Below, in pieces: positions 50,882-60,338 of a stretch of DNA of 64,000 nucleotides; position 1 is the first letter of the stretch, and each line of letters starts with the position of its first letter. The stretch is from Synergistes jonesii. Its GTDB lineage: Bacteria > Synergistota > Synergistia > Synergistales > Synergistaceae. Location of the stretch: assembly GCF_000712295.1 (NCBI RefSeq), contig NZ_JMKI01000031.1:62001-126000 (forward strand). The letters run 5' to 3'. A program made the translations under genes and the position numbers. The notes under the pieces are model-generated. The model made no database searches. It was not told the DNA's origin and saw only the letters and a program-made list of their open reading frames with translations.

Positions 50882-51625
50882 CTATTCTTTTTCCTCCGCG
50901 GGGCTTTCTCCGCCCTCGTCGAGCATCACCCATTCGGCCGCGTCAAACCTTACGAGGCCGCTTACTATATAAATCGCGGCGAACGCGAGAAAGGCCTTCT
51001 CGCGCATGATGATGAAGCATAAGCATACGAACGCCATAAGGCTGTAAAACTTCACGCGGTTGACGTTCGTTTTTTTCAGCCTTTTGGCGTTGCAGTAAGG
51101 CACCGAGCTTACCATCAGAGCGCCGGTGAAGCACATCGCCGCCATGGCGGCAAGCGGCGTCATCGGCAGGCGCGCTATTACGATGGAGACGAGCGCCAGG
51201 CCGCCGGCGGGAATCGGGAGCCCCTGGAAGGGGCCCGTCGGAACGTGCGTGACGTTGAAGCGCGCGAGGCGCAGCACGCCGCAGAGCGTGAAGAAGGCCG
51301 CGCTCACCGGGCCGAACAATCCGGCCTCGGGGCCTATGTAGGCGTTATATATAAGGAAAGCCGGCGCGACTCCAAAACTTATCGCGTCGGCAAGGCTGTC
51401 GAGCTCTTCACCGAACGCGCTGCCGCCGCCCAGGCTGCGAGCGACGCGCCCGTCCATCACGTCGAAAAATACCGCAAAGCAGACCAGTAGCGCCGCGGGG
51501 ATAAAGCGTTCATGAGCCGTGAGTATCAGCGACGAAACTCCGCAGAAGACGCTGCCGCTCGTTATCATGTTGGGGATTATCGTTCTGAGCGGAATGCCGT
51601 TCATCTTCTTTTTCGTATTCTTCAT
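50882..51625 (-). CDS. pssA: CDP-diacylglycerol-serine O-phosphatidyltransferase
   Basis: PssA makes phosphatidylserine from CDP-diacylglycerol and serine in the inner membrane. The CDP-alcohol phosphotransferase motif is complete: DVMDGRVARSLGGGSAFGEE then LDSLADAISF. There are about seven hydrophobic segments in 247 residues. Its start overlaps the psd stop by four bases, so the two enzymes for phosphatidylethanolamine are coupled. Confidence 0.94.
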   Translation of the reverse strand: MKNTKKKMNGIPLRTIIPNMITSGSVFCGVSSLILTAHERFIPAALLVCFAVFFDVMDGRVARSLGGGSAFGEELDSLADAISFGVAPAFLIYNAYIGPEAGLFGPVSAAFFTLCGVLRLARFNVTHVPTGPFQGLPIPAGGLALVSIVIARLPMTPLAAMAAMCFTGALMVSSVPYCNAKRLKKTNVNRVKFYSLMAFVCLCFIIMREKAFLAFAAIYIVSGLVRFDAAEWVMLDEGGESPAEEKE

Positions 51626-52251
51626 ACTTTTCTGTACACTCCTATTATCGTATGTCCGGCAAGGACCCTGTCTCCTATCTTGACATTCGGCGCTATATCC
51701 GGCGGAAGGTAAATATCGACCTTCGAGCCAAGCTTAATCATACCATATCTTTCGCCTGTTGACACTACGTCGTTTATTTTCACGCGCGGCGCTATCCTCC
51801 GCGCCATGATGCCGGCTATCTGCACGAGGAGGAAGCGCCCGTAACCACTCCTCGCCCCGACGTAGAAGCGTTCGTTTATCTCAGAGGCCTTCGGCGCTAT
51901 CGCGAACCATTTTTTGCCTGGGATGTACTCCGTGAACTCGACGGTGCCCCTCATAGGGAAGCGGTTGACGTGTACATCGAAGCCGCTCATGAAGATGCCG
52001 ATCTTCGCCGCGCGCCCAGTGTACGGATGCTCGGCCTCTTCTATCTCGACGACCCTGCCGTCGGCGGGGCTCAGAAAATCGCCGGGCTTCATTTCGCGCT
52101 CCGGCTCCCTCTCCGGGTCGCGGAAAAACCAGAGCGCGAAGCAGAGCGGAAAGGCCAGGCAGAGGGATATCCATGGCGATATGAAGGCACCGCCCGCCGT
52201 CATGAAGAGCAACGCGGCGATCGTCGGATAGCCGTCACGCGCTACGCCCAT
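51622..52251 (-). CDS. psd: Phosphatidylserine decarboxylase proenzyme
   Basis: A 209-residue Psd of the short (Bacillus/Synergistes-like) type with one or two N-terminal hydrophobic segments. Self-cleavage at Gly175-Ser176 in IKLGSKVDIYLP would create the pyruvoyl cofactor. FLSPADGRVVEI and GFDVHVNRFPMRG are conserved. It produces phosphatidylethanolamine from the PssA product. It starts three bases after the gyrA stop and is read with gyrA. Confidence 0.94.
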   Translation of the reverse strand: MGVARDGYPTIAALLFMTAGGAFISPWISLCLAFPLCFALWFFRDPEREPEREMKPGDFLSPADGRVVEIEEAEHPYTGRAAKIGIFMSGFDVHVNRFPMRGTVEFTEYIPGKKWFAIAPKASEINERFYVGARSGYGRFLLVQIAGIMARRIAPRVKINDVVSTGERYGMIKLGSKVDIYLPPDIAPNVKIGDRVLAGHTIIGVYRKV

Positions 52252-52254
52252 TTT

Positions 52255-54714
52255 TTATCCCTCCGCGCCCTCATCGTCTTTTTTGACGATGCTGATGTCC
52301 GCCACCGTGTCGCCGTCGTCCAGCGTGACTATCATATAGCCCGTGGCGGAGCGCGATAGCGAGGAAATTTCCTTCGCGCCGATCCTGACCATGCGTCCCT
52401 TGCCGGTGATCACAATTATCTCTTCGTCCTCCTGTACGCCCCACGCTCCGACGAGCGGCCCAGTCTTTTCTGAGAGCTTCATGGCGCGCACGCCGTAGCC
52501 CCCTCTGTGGTGCTGCGTGAATTCGTCGTAGGAGGTGCGCTTGCCGATGCCGCCTTCGCTGATGAAGAGCACCTGGCGTCCCTCGGCCACGACGTCGCAG
52601 CCGACGACCGCGTCCCCGTCGTCGAGGCGTATGCCACGCATTCCCTGGGCCTGGCGCCCCTGAGGGCGGAACTCTTCTTCATTCACGCGCAGCGTCTGCC
52701 CCGTCGCGGTCGTCAAAAGCAGGTCGCAGCCGCCGCTCGTGAAGCGGACGCGCGCTATGTCGTCCCCTTCGGATATTCCGAGCACGCGCCGGCCGGCCCG
52801 CGTGAGCCCTTCGAGCTCTTCAACCGGCAGGCGCTTCGCGGTGCCCTGCTTCGTGACGAAGAATACGAACTTCTCGCCGCCCAGGTTGCTGTCCTTTATC
52901 GCGACGGCCTTTTCGTCCTTTTCGAGCGTTATTATCGTGCCGACGAGCTTTCCCTTGCCGGTCTTCGGCTCCGGCAGCGAAAAGCCGCGCACGCCGAAAA
53001 CGCGACCCTTGTTAGTGAATAGGTAGAGGGTCCTGTGCGTCGTCGTCGTCGCGATGATGGCTATCTCGTCCTCGGCCTTCGTGGCGACTCCCTTCACGCC
53101 TTTGCCGCCGCGCTGCTGCACGCGGTAATCCTGGAGCGGCATGCGGCGGATGTAGCCGTCGCGCGACAGCGCCACGACGATATCCTCCTCGGGGATCAGG
53201 TCCTCGTCCGCGACCTCGCCGACGGCTTCTTCTATGTCCGTGCGGCGCTTGTCCGCGAAGCTCTTCTTCACCTCGATCAGTTCGTCTTTGACTACGGAGT
53301 CGAGGATCAGCGGGCTGGAGAGTATGCTGTTGTAGCGTTCGATATCCATCAATAGCTGCGCGAGCTCCGAATCGAGCTTCTCGCGTTCGAGGCCGGTAAG
53401 CCTCTGCAAGCGCATGTCGAGGATCGCCTGCGCCTGAATCTCGCTGAAGCCGAGCTCCTCCATCAAAGCGCCGCGGGCCGTCGCCGCGTTGTCGGAGCCT
53501 CTGATTATCTGGATGACCCTGTCTATCATGTCCAGCGCGCGCAGCAGCCCTTCGACTATATGGCGGCGCTCCTCGGCCTTGCGCAGGCGGAACTCAGTGC
53601 GGCGGCGCACGACGTCGCGGCGGTGGTTCAGGAATATCGCCACGAGCTCCTTGAGCGGCAGCTCCCTCGTCTCGCCGCCGACGATCGCCAGGTTTATCAC
53701 GCCGAAAGTGCTCTGAAGCTGCGTGCGCGTGTAGAGCTGGCGCAGCACGAGGTTGGGGTCGGAGTCGCGCTGAAGCTCGACTACGATGCGCATGCCCTTC
53801 CTGTCGGATTCGTCGCGCAGGTCGGAAATCCCGTCGATCATCCCGCTCTGCGCGCCCTTCGCGATAGTCTCTATCAGGTTGGTCTTGTTGACCATATAGG
53901 GAATTTCGGTGATGATTATCGAACGCTTGCCCTTGCGGCCGTCCTCTACGCCGACGCGCCCGCGGATGACGATGCGCCCGCGCCCCGTGCGGTAAGCGTC
54001 GATGATCCCTTCGCGTCCGAGTATGATGCCGCCGGTGGGGAAGTCCGGCCCCGGCATGAGGCTCATCAGCTCGCCGAGCTCGACCTCCGGGTTGTCGAGC
54101 ACGGCGCAGCATACGTCGACCGCTTCGCCGAGGTTGTGCGGCGGCATGTTCGTCGCCATGCCGACCGCGATGCCGGTGCTGCCGTTGACGAGCAGGTTGG
54201 GGATGCGCGACGGCAGGACGAGGGGCTCCTGCAGAGATTCGTCGAAGTTCGGGCCCCAGTCCACCGTTTCTTCGTTTATATCGGCGAGCATCTCCTCGCC
54301 CATTGCGTGCAGGCGCGCTTCCGTGTAGCGCATCGCCGCGGGCGGGTCTCCGTCTATCGAGCCGAAGTTCCCCTGCCCGTCGACGAGCGGGTAGCGCATG
54401 CTGAAATCCTGCGACAGGCGCGCCATCGTGTCGTATATCGCGGCGTCGCCGTGCGGGTGGTACTTGCCCATCGCTTCGCCGACGATGCGCGCCGACTTTT
54501 TGAAAGACTGGGTATGGCGCAGGCCGAGTTCGAGCATGGCGTAAAGGACCCGCCTCTGCACGGGCTTCAGGCCGTCGCGCGCATCCGGCAGCGCGCGGCC
54601 GACGATGACGCTCATCGCGTAATTTAGATAGCTCTGCTTTATTTCGTCTTCCAGCGGCAGAGGTATGACCTTGTTTACCTCGAACAGGCTGCTCTGCTTT
54701 GTGTTGTGATCCAT
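52255..54714 (-). CDS. gyrA: DNA gyrase subunit A
   Basis: The 819-residue breakage-reunion subunit. It has [20 protein letters not shown], the catalytic Tyr130 in [10 protein letters not shown] and, in the C-terminal wrapping domain, the GyrA-box [10 protein letters not shown] that separates it from ParC. The residue aligned with E. coli Ser83 is Ala91 (HGDAAIYD), while the Asp87 equivalent (Asp95) is kept. gyrB is not adjacent. It heads a tight operon with psd and pssA, which is unusual for gyrA. Confidence 0.96.
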   Translation of the reverse strand: MDHNTKQSSLFEVNKVIPLPLEDEIKQSYLNYAMSVIVGRALPDARDGLKPVQRRVLYAMLELGLRHTQSFKKSARIVGEAMGKYHPHGDAAIYDTMARLSQDFSMRYPLVDGQGNFGSIDGDPPAAMRYTEARLHAMGEEMLADINEETVDWGPNFDESLQEPLVLPSRIPNLLVNGSTGIAVGMATNMPPHNLGEAVDVCCAVLDNPEVELGELMSLMPGPDFPTGGIILGREGIIDAYRTGRGRIVIRGRVGVEDGRKGKRSIIITEIPYMVNKTNLIETIAKGAQSGMIDGISDLRDESDRKGMRIVVELQRDSDPNLVLRQLYTRTQLQSTFGVINLAIVGGETRELPLKELVAIFLNHRRDVVRRRTEFRLRKAEERRHIVEGLLRALDMIDRVIQIIRGSDNAATARGALMEELGFSEIQAQAILDMRLQRLTGLEREKLDSELAQLLMDIERYNSILSSPLILDSVVKDELIEVKKSFADKRRTDIEEAVGEVADEDLIPEEDIVVALSRDGYIRRMPLQDYRVQQRGGKGVKGVATKAEDEIAIIATTTTHRTLYLFTNKGRVFGVRGFSLPEPKTGKGKLVGTIITLEKDEKAVAIKDSNLGGEKFVFFVTKQGTAKRLPVEELEGLTRAGRRVLGISEGDDIARVRFTSGGCDLLLTTATGQTLRVNEEEFRPQGRQAQGMRGIRLDDGDAVVGCDVVAEGRQVLFISEGGIGKRTSYDEFTQHHRGGYGVRAMKLSEKTGPLVGAWGVQEDEEIIVITGKGRMVRIGAKEISSLSRSATGYMIVTLDDGDTVADISIVKKDDEGAEG

Positions 54715-54759
54715 TTATATACCTCCGTGCTGCCTAAGGCCGGAATTTTTTCAACAATA

Positions 54760-54780
54760 AAGCGGCGATCGACGCCGCTT
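54760..54780 (-). terminator. Hairpin between the Lrp-type gene and gyrA
   Basis: AAGCGGCG (54760-54767) pairs with CGCCGCTT (54773-54780). On the minus strand TTATTGTTG follows. It probably ends the Lrp transcript. Confidence 0.6.
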
Positions 54781-54835
54781 ATTTCCACTCTGTACATTTT
54801 ACCATAAGAGGGCGCGAGGCGTAACGGGAGAACCT

Positions 54836-55318
54836 CTACTGCCCCTGCGTCTGCTGCTGACGTATCGGGTCTATCGGACGCGAAGTCACAGGCGACGAGA
54901 GGACGATCGCCGTAGTAGTCATGCCGCAGGCCCCCATTTTGCTTATGACCTCTTCTAAATGCCCAACCGACGAGACTATGACCTTAAGGATGACGCCGTC
55001 GCTGCCGGTGAGGTGATGGCATTCGAGGACCTCGGGAATCGATTTCGCGAGGTTGTCCGCCTGCGCTAAATATGAGACGGGGATGGCGATGCGGATGTAA
55101 GCCATTATCGGATAGCCGACCTGAGCCTGGTCGACGACCGCGCGATAGCCCAAAATGATGCCCGCCTCCTCCATGCGGCGCACGCGCTCGGCGACGGCCG
55201 GCGAAGAGAGCCCTACCTTTCTGCCGAGCTCGTTAAAAGAAATCCTGCCGTCCTCCTGAAGAATCTTCAAAATTTCCCTTCCAATGTCATCAAGCAGTTT
55301 GCTCCCCAACATAGGCAC
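54836..55318 (-). CDS. Lrp/AsnC-family transcriptional regulator
   Basis: A 160-residue feast/famine regulator. The N-terminal helix-turn-helix is ILKILQEDGRISFNELGRKV followed by GLSSPAVAERVRRMEEAGII (about 14-52). The C-terminal RAM ligand domain includes GYPIMAYIRIAI and HHLTGSDGVILKVIV. It probably senses an amino acid. It is monocistronic, between gyrA and the iron-transport operon. The 246 bases upstream hold its promoter region and the terminator of that operon. Confidence 0.94.
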   Translation of the reverse strand: MPMLGSKLLDDIGREILKILQEDGRISFNELGRKVGLSSPAVAERVRRMEEAGIILGYRAVVDQAQVGYPIMAYIRIAIPVSYLAQADNLAKSIPEVLECHHLTGSDGVILKVIVSSVGHLEEVISKMGACGMTTTAIVLSSPVTSRPIDPIRQQQTQGQ

Positions 55319-55482
55319 TCCCCCTCAGATCTGATAAAAAAGGTTTTTAAACAAATCTGCTAATATAATAAGCTATTTTTAACAAAAATGGAATAGGATA
55401 GATAAAAAAATTATCAAATAATGAAAAGAAGATGGCGGAAGGGGCCCTGCCCGATCGTCGAGTGGTGGTTTAAATATAAAGG

Positions 55483-55506
55483 GCGCCGCAAGGCGACCTG
55501 CGGCGC
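55483..55506 (-). terminator. Terminator of the iron-transport operon
   Basis: GCGCCGCA (55483-55490) pairs with TGCGGCGC (55499-55506). On the minus strand CCCTTTATATTT follows, giving a plausible intrinsic terminator about 60 bases past the last ABC ATPase gene. Confidence 0.7.
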
Positions 55507-55564
55507 GGATGCTCGTTGGTCGAGGCGCGCTTGCCCGCTCGGGGCGCGGCGTTCCGGCGCCGGC

Positions 55565-56251
55565 TCACAGAGCCAGCCGGTTGCCCTCCGCCAGCCGCCC
55601 CTCGCTCATCGTGTAGACCCTTTTGCCGTACTTCAACGCGTCGAGGTCGTGCGAGACGATCAGCAGCGTCGTGCCGTCGGCGTTCAGCTTCGCGAAGGCC
55701 TCCATGACGTCGCGTGTCGACCTCACGTCGAGGTCCGAAGTCGGCTCGTCCGCTATGACGATCTGCGGCCGGTTGATCAACGCGCGCGCGATCAGCACGC
55801 GGCGCAGCTCGCCGCCTGATAGCTCGCCCGGCCAAGCGTCAGCCAGATCGGCGACGCCGAAGCGGTCGAGCAGCAGCCGGGCGTAGCCCTCACCGTCGCC
55901 GTCGTGCGGATAGAGGCAGAAAGGCAGCATCACGTTCTCCAGCACTGTGAGGGCCGGCAGCGCCGACACGCCCTGCGGGATGAAGCCGATACCGTCGTTG
56001 CGGATGCGCGAAAGCTCCGCGTCGTCCTTCCCCGTCAGTGACACGCCGCCCAGCTCCGCCACGCCCGAAGTCGGCGGCAGCATCCCGGCCGCTATGTTCA
56101 GCAGTGTCGATTTGCCGCTGCCGGAGCGTCCTATGATATTGACGTAGCCGCCGGGCTCGACCTCGAGGCTGGCGTGGTCGACGGCGAAGAAGGGCGCGCC
56201 GCCGCGCCTGTACTCTTTGCAGATGTCTTTCAGCTTCAATACGGGCTCCAT
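55565..56251 (-). CDS. ABC transporter ATPase (MacB/LolD type)
   Basis: A 228-residue nucleotide-binding subunit: Walker A IIGRSGSGKSTLLN, signature LSGGELRRVLIARAL, Walker B IVIADEPTSDLD and the switch His in IVSHD. Its family pairs with FtsX-like permeases rather than with importers. It begins one base after the permease gene at 56253 and is the last gene of the P19/FTR1 iron operon. Confidence 0.93.
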   Translation of the reverse strand: MEPVLKLKDICKEYRRGGAPFFAVDHASLEVEPGGYVNIIGRSGSGKSTLLNIAAGMLPPTSGVAELGGVSLTGKDDAELSRIRNDGIGFIPQGVSALPALTVLENVMLPFCLYPHDGDGEGYARLLLDRFGVADLADAWPGELSGGELRRVLIARALINRPQIVIADEPTSDLDVRSTRDVMEAFAKLNADGTTLLIVSHDLDALKYGKRVYTMSEGRLAEGNRLAL

Positions 56252-56252
56252 C

Positions 56253-57461
56253 TCATGCCTCCCTCATCGCGTCGCTGATGGCGCTTTTCGCCGCGCGCAC
56301 GGCCGAAAACAGCGCCGCCGACAGTCCCGTCAGCAGCGAGGCCGCCGCCGCGCCGAGCGCGAGGAAAATCAGCGTCGGCCACGCCGGCAGCAGGAAGGGC
56401 ATACGCAGCGCCTCCGTCACGAAGGGGCCGCCCGCCGCGACCGCGGCGGCGCCGAGCGCCACGCCGAGCGCCGCGCCGTAAAGGCTCACGAGAAACGCCT
56501 CCGTCAGCGCCATGCGTATCAGCTTGCCGCGGCTGGCTCCGAGCGCGCGCAGCACGCCCATCTCCCTGCGCCGCTCCGCAAGGCTCATCGCAAAGAGCAG
56601 CGCGATCACGACGAGCGCCAGCAGCCAGAGGAAGAACAGGCCGCCGCGCACCATCCACGAGACCGTCTTGAGGCTGGCGGAGATCGAATTGACGAACTTC
56701 TTGCTGAAAAGCGCGTAGATGCCGTCGCCGTTGAGGGCGCTGTTCATCTCGCGCGCCGTCTGCACGGAATCTTCGCCGGGCTTCAACTTGATCATTACCG
56801 TGGAGATCAGGCTGCCGTCGGCGGCCAGCGGGTGTTTGATGATGCGCTCGGCCTCCTTGGCGAGCATCGCGATCGTCGGACGGTTAAGGAAGACGGCGGC
56901 GTCGAAGCCCATGCCGGTCTGCTCCAGCCTGCCGACGACGGTAAGCTCCTTACCGAAAAACTTTATCTTGTCGCCGGGCTCGCCCGTCACGCGGTAGCCG
57001 ACGATCAGCTCGCCGTCTTTCAATTCGCGGCGCAGCGTCGCGTCGAGCCACGGCTTGACGAGGAAGTCGCTGTCAAAGTCGATGCCCATCAACTGCACCG
57101 GATAAGAACAGCAGGAGGCGCTCAGCGTCGCAAGAAAAGTCTGCGGCGACATCCGCTCGATGCCCTCGAAGCGGCTCAGGCGTTCGAGCGTGTCGACCGG
57201 AAGGTAAAAATTCGACGGCTTGCCCGAGAGCAGGATGCTGTCGATATGCGGGTCGTAACCGGCGGGCACGATCATCACGTCCGCGCCCAGGCGGTTGGCC
57301 ATGCTTTCGGCGCCGCTTGAAAGGCTCAGCGTCAGCACGCTTCCAGCGAAGAGCGCGAAGGAAAAGAGCAGCACTACGAAGATAAGGCAGAAGCTTCGCC
57401 AGGGGCGCCTCTGTATGCTGCGCTTTGCGACGGCGGCCGCGGTCAGGCGCACGTGCCCCAT
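56253..57461 (-). CDS. FtsX/MacB-type ABC permease
   Basis: A 402-residue permease with one N-terminal helix, a large periplasmic domain (about residues 50-270) and three C-terminal helices (GGLFFLWLLALVVIALLFAM and following), the standard MacB/FtsX layout. It contains ERRREMGVLRALGASRGKLI, typical of the coupling region. It pairs with the following ATPase gene. Its substrate is not known. In the Campylobacter P19 locus related permeases are linked to iron uptake. Confidence 0.92.
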   Translation of the reverse strand: MGHVRLTAAAVAKRSIQRRPWRSFCLIFVVLLFSFALFAGSVLTLSLSSGAESMANRLGADVMIVPAGYDPHIDSILLSGKPSNFYLPVDTLERLSRFEGIERMSPQTFLATLSASCCSYPVQLMGIDFDSDFLVKPWLDATLRRELKDGELIVGYRVTGEPGDKIKFFGKELTVVGRLEQTGMGFDAAVFLNRPTIAMLAKEAERIIKHPLAADGSLISTVMIKLKPGEDSVQTAREMNSALNGDGIYALFSKKFVNSISASLKTVSWMVRGGLFFLWLLALVVIALLFAMSLAERRREMGVLRALGASRGKLIRMALTEAFLVSLYGAALGVALGAAAVAAGGPFVTEALRMPFLLPAWPTLIFLALGAAAASLLTGLSAALFSAVRAAKSAISDAMREA

Positions 57462-57462
57462 T

Positions 57463-57885
57463 TCAGCGCCCGTCCCGGCGAAGGAAGCCCGCGATGAGCC
57501 CCAGGACGCCGACGAGCACCGTGCCTGCGACGAGCTTGCCTACGGCGGGCATAGTCACGGTGTTGCAGGCGTGAGAGGCGTCGCCGCAGAGGCCGGCCCT
57601 CCAGCCGTCGCCGGAGATCGGGACGACACCGTTGGGCACCAGCCAGCAGAGCAGCGCCGCCGCGGCCGCGACGGCGAAGGCCGGCGCGACGAGCCGCCCG
57701 CGCCACGCGCACAGCGCCGCCGCTATGACGACGACGCCCATTGCGGTGATGAAGAGGCCGCTGTACCAGCACTTCATATGTCCGCCGCCGGCCGCCGCCG
57801 CGGTACAGACGGGAAACAGAACGAAGGGGGAGAGCGCCAGCGCCGCCCCCAGCAGCGCCGTCAGCGCGGAGAAAGGCCGCCTCAT
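57463..57885 (-). CDS. DUF4418-family small membrane protein
   Basis: A 140-residue protein with four hydrophobic segments. HMKCWYSGLFITAMGVVV and the paired cysteines in LCGDASHACNTVTMP place it in DUF4418. Members lie beside FMN-binding and FtsX-like ABC genes, as here. The cysteines may form a disulfide or bind metal outside the membrane. Its start overlaps the stop of the FMN-binding gene. The function is unknown. Confidence 0.8.
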   Translation of the reverse strand: MRRPFSALTALLGAALALSPFVLFPVCTAAAAGGGHMKCWYSGLFITAMGVVVIAAALCAWRGRLVAPAFAVAAAAALLCWLVPNGVVPISGDGWRAGLCGDASHACNTVTMPAVGKLVAGTVLVGVLGLIAGFLRRDGR

Positions 57886-58304
57886 TACTTTGAGGCCTCC
57901 GCCAGCGCCTGATGGACCGCCGCCTGGAACTCCCTGAACGTCACGGTGGCGCCGGAAACGGCGTCCATCTTGTCGACGTTTTGCATCTCTATCAGCATTT
58001 GCGGATATTTCGCCATTCCCTGCAACGCGTACTGGGCGAGCTGGTAATCGGCGTCGGTACCGCCTCTGCCGTAATTCTCATCCTTCGGATTCCCCAGCTT
58101 GTCGACGTTTTCCATGCGGCAGGCGATGATCTTCCCTCCCGAGATGGTGACCGTGACCTTCGTGTCGCCGAAAGCCCCGCCGACCGCCTCTCCGCTGTAG
58201 GAGCCGTCCTTGTAGGAGGCGGGGGTGCTGCTCGCTATATAGAGGACAGCCGCGGCGGCTATAGCGATGACGACGACCGCGATGATTATTGAACGGTTTT
58301 TCAT
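57885..58304 (-). CDS. FMN-binding domain protein, membrane-anchored
   Basis: A 139-residue protein with an N-terminal hydrophobic anchor (IIIAVVVIAIAAAAVLYIAS) and one FMN-binding domain. DAVSGATVTF near the C-terminus matches the (D)xxSGAT motif to which FMN is covalently attached on Thr in NqrC/RnfG-like proteins. It faces the periplasm and probably passes electrons to iron or to the DUF2318 protein, helping Fe3+ reduction. That role is inferred from the operon. Confidence 0.88.
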   Translation of the reverse strand: MKNRSIIIAVVVIAIAAAAVLYIASSTPASYKDGSYSGEAVGGAFGDTKVTVTISGGKIIACRMENVDKLGNPKDENYGRGGTDADYQLAQYALQGMAKYPQMLIEMQNVDKMDAVSGATVTFREFQAAVHQALAEASK

Positions 58305-58405
58305 TATAACACCTTCTTCTAAATATTATAGAAAGCCCCGCCGGCCCTTTCGCCAGACTTCCCGGCCCCGCTCCAGCCGGAAAGAGAAATGGCCGCCGCA
58401 GCTCA

Positions 58406-59122
58406 TTATTGTCTTGTCTTCAGCTTCAGGGCCCGCCCGAAAGTGGCGCTCTGGTCGATGTCGTCTACGATCTTGCCGTGATCCAGCACGATCTTGCGCT
58501 GTGCGACGTCGCCGACCTCCGGGTCGTGCGTCACGACGATGATAGTGGCGCCCTCCTCGTGCAGGCGGCGGAAGGTGTCCACGACTATCCCCTCGTTTTC
58601 CTCGTCGAGGTTGCCTGTGGGCTCGTCGCCCAGCAGTATCTCGGGGGAATTGATCAGCGCGCGCGCTATACAGACCCTCTGCTGTTCGCCGCCCGACAGC
58701 TGCGCCGGCAGATGTTTGGCGCGCGAAGCGAGCCCGACCTTCTTCAGCGCCTCCATGGCCTCCTCCTCGTCTGGCATGCTGTGGTAATACTGAGCCACCA
58801 TCACGTTCTCCACGGCGGTCAAGTAGCTGATGAGGTGGAACTGCTGGAAGATGAGCCCGATCTTGTCGCGCCGTATCTTCGTCAGGCTGGCGGCGCTCTC
58901 GCGGCTGATGTCGACCCCGCCCAGGACGACGCTCCCCTCTGAGGGCGTGTCCATGCAGCCGATGATGTTGATCATCGTCGTCTTGCCAGAGCCCGAGGGC
59001 CCCATTATGGAGAGCCAGTCGCCGGCGTTGACCGTCAGGTTGATGTTCGAGAGCGCGTGCAGCTCCCCGTAAATCTTTGAGACGTTCTTTAATTCCAATA
59101 TCTTATTTCCCAACTTATTCAC
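58406..59122 (-). CDS. ABC transporter ATPase (MacB/LolD type), second set
   Basis: A 238-residue ATP-binding subunit: Walker A IMGPSGSGKTTMIN, signature LSGGEQQRVCIARALI, Walker B ILLGDEPTGNLD and IVVTHD. It overlaps the permease gene at 59115 by eight bases, giving a unit of one ATPase and two permeases as in the Campylobacter Cj1661-Cj1663 part of the P19 locus. Confidence 0.93.
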   Translation of the reverse strand: MNKLGNKILELKNVSKIYGELHALSNINLTVNAGDWLSIMGPSGSGKTTMINIIGCMDTPSEGSVVLGGVDISRESAASLTKIRRDKIGLIFQQFHLISYLTAVENVMVAQYYHSMPDEEEAMEALKKVGLASRAKHLPAQLSGGEQQRVCIARALINSPEILLGDEPTGNLDEENEGIVVDTFRRLHEEGATIIVVTHDPEVGDVAQRKIVLDHGKIVDDIDQSATFGRALKLKTRQ

Positions 59123-60338
59123 CTCTGAGTACGATTGCCGGATGGATGTCCATCACCCTGCGCACCGGCAGTATCGACGCCAGCACTGTTATGGCGATGA
59201 AGACCGCTATAGTTATGGGGACGAGCAGCCACTGGAAGTGGATCGCCCTGCCGAAAACGTTCAGGCTCACCTGCTGGGCGAATTCAAAACCCAGTCCGAC
59301 TCCGAGCGCGCCGCCGATCAAGCCCAGCAGCACGCCCTCGCCGAGCAGCTCGCCCATCACGAGCCCGTTCTCGGCACCCAGCGCCTTCTTTAGTGCGATC
59401 TCGTGCCGCCGCTCGGCCACCATCGCCATCATCGTCGTGTAGACGGATATCATCGTGATGATCAGCACGACTACCGTGACCAGCAGCACCAGCGCCTGCA
59501 GCTTTCCGAGGACTATATCCTGCGACTGCGTAAGGCGGCGCACCGCGCGCGGCTGGACGTCTCCGAGCTCATCTTTCAGCGTCTCCGACAGCTCCGCAAG
59601 CTGCGCCGCGTCGGCGACTACGCTGCATTCCACGACGTCGCCGCGGAAGCTGTCGCCCACCAGTTCGTCGAGCATGTCGATATCGGCGAAGATGAACCCC
59701 TCTTCGGCGCCGCCCGTCGTGACTATGCCGCAGACGGAGAGCTTCCTGCTGAAGTTCTGGCTCGCTACGTCGCGCGCGAGATTCTCTTTGGCGCTCAGCA
59801 GCTGCGCCGAGGCCACGGCCCGCTGGCCGTAGCGGACGCCTTGCACCGTGAAGGCGTCGCCTATGCCTATGTTCAGCGTCTCGGCGATCTGCTTGCCGAC
59901 CATCACGCTCTCCGGCTTTTCCTTGGAGCCCCACTTGCCCTCTACATACCAGAAGGGGCTGTTCTTTTCCGCCTCCGGCAGCTCGGTGCCGGCTATGATG
60001 TAGGGCTGTTCGTTGATCTTCACCGTCTGATAGCGGTACGGCGCCATGCCCACGACGCGCTCCGCGCCTATGACGCCGCGCGCCCGCCGCAGCTGTTCGC
60101 GCGTGATCTTCGAATCTCCCGTCGGCAGTATGATCAGGTTGGCGCCGTAGGAGCGGAACTCGCGCCCGAGCTGTCGCGGGATGTCGTAATAGATGGTTAC
60201 GAGCCCCGAGAGGATGGTGGCGCCGATAGCGATCGCAAGCACCGCGATGATCAGCCGCGAGGCGCGGCGAATCAGCGAGCTCGCCACCATCTTCGTATAC
60301 ATGCTCCTCCTGCCGCCGCGTCTTTCGTTATTTGCCAT
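59115..60338 (-). CDS. FtsX-type ABC permease, iron operon
   Basis: A 407-residue permease with an N-terminal helix (RLIIAVLAIAIGATILSGLV), a periplasmic domain of about 230 residues and three C-terminal helices. ERRHEIALKKALGAENGLVM is the coupling region. It overlaps both neighbouring genes by about ten bases, showing tight coupling. It probably forms a heterodimer with the next permease. Confidence 0.92.
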   Translation of the reverse strand: MANNERRGGRRSMYTKMVASSLIRRASRLIIAVLAIAIGATILSGLVTIYYDIPRQLGREFRSYGANLIILPTGDSKITREQLRRARGVIGAERVVGMAPYRYQTVKINEQPYIIAGTELPEAEKNSPFWYVEGKWGSKEKPESVMVGKQIAETLNIGIGDAFTVQGVRYGQRAVASAQLLSAKENLARDVASQNFSRKLSVCGIVTTGGAEEGFIFADIDMLDELVGDSFRGDVVECSVVADAAQLAELSETLKDELGDVQPRAVRRLTQSQDIVLGKLQALVLLVTVVVLIITMISVYTTMMAMVAERRHEIALKKALGAENGLVMGELLGEGVLLGLIGGALGVGLGFEFAQQVSLNVFGRAIHFQWLLVPITIAVFIAITVLASILPVRRVMDIHPAIVLRGE

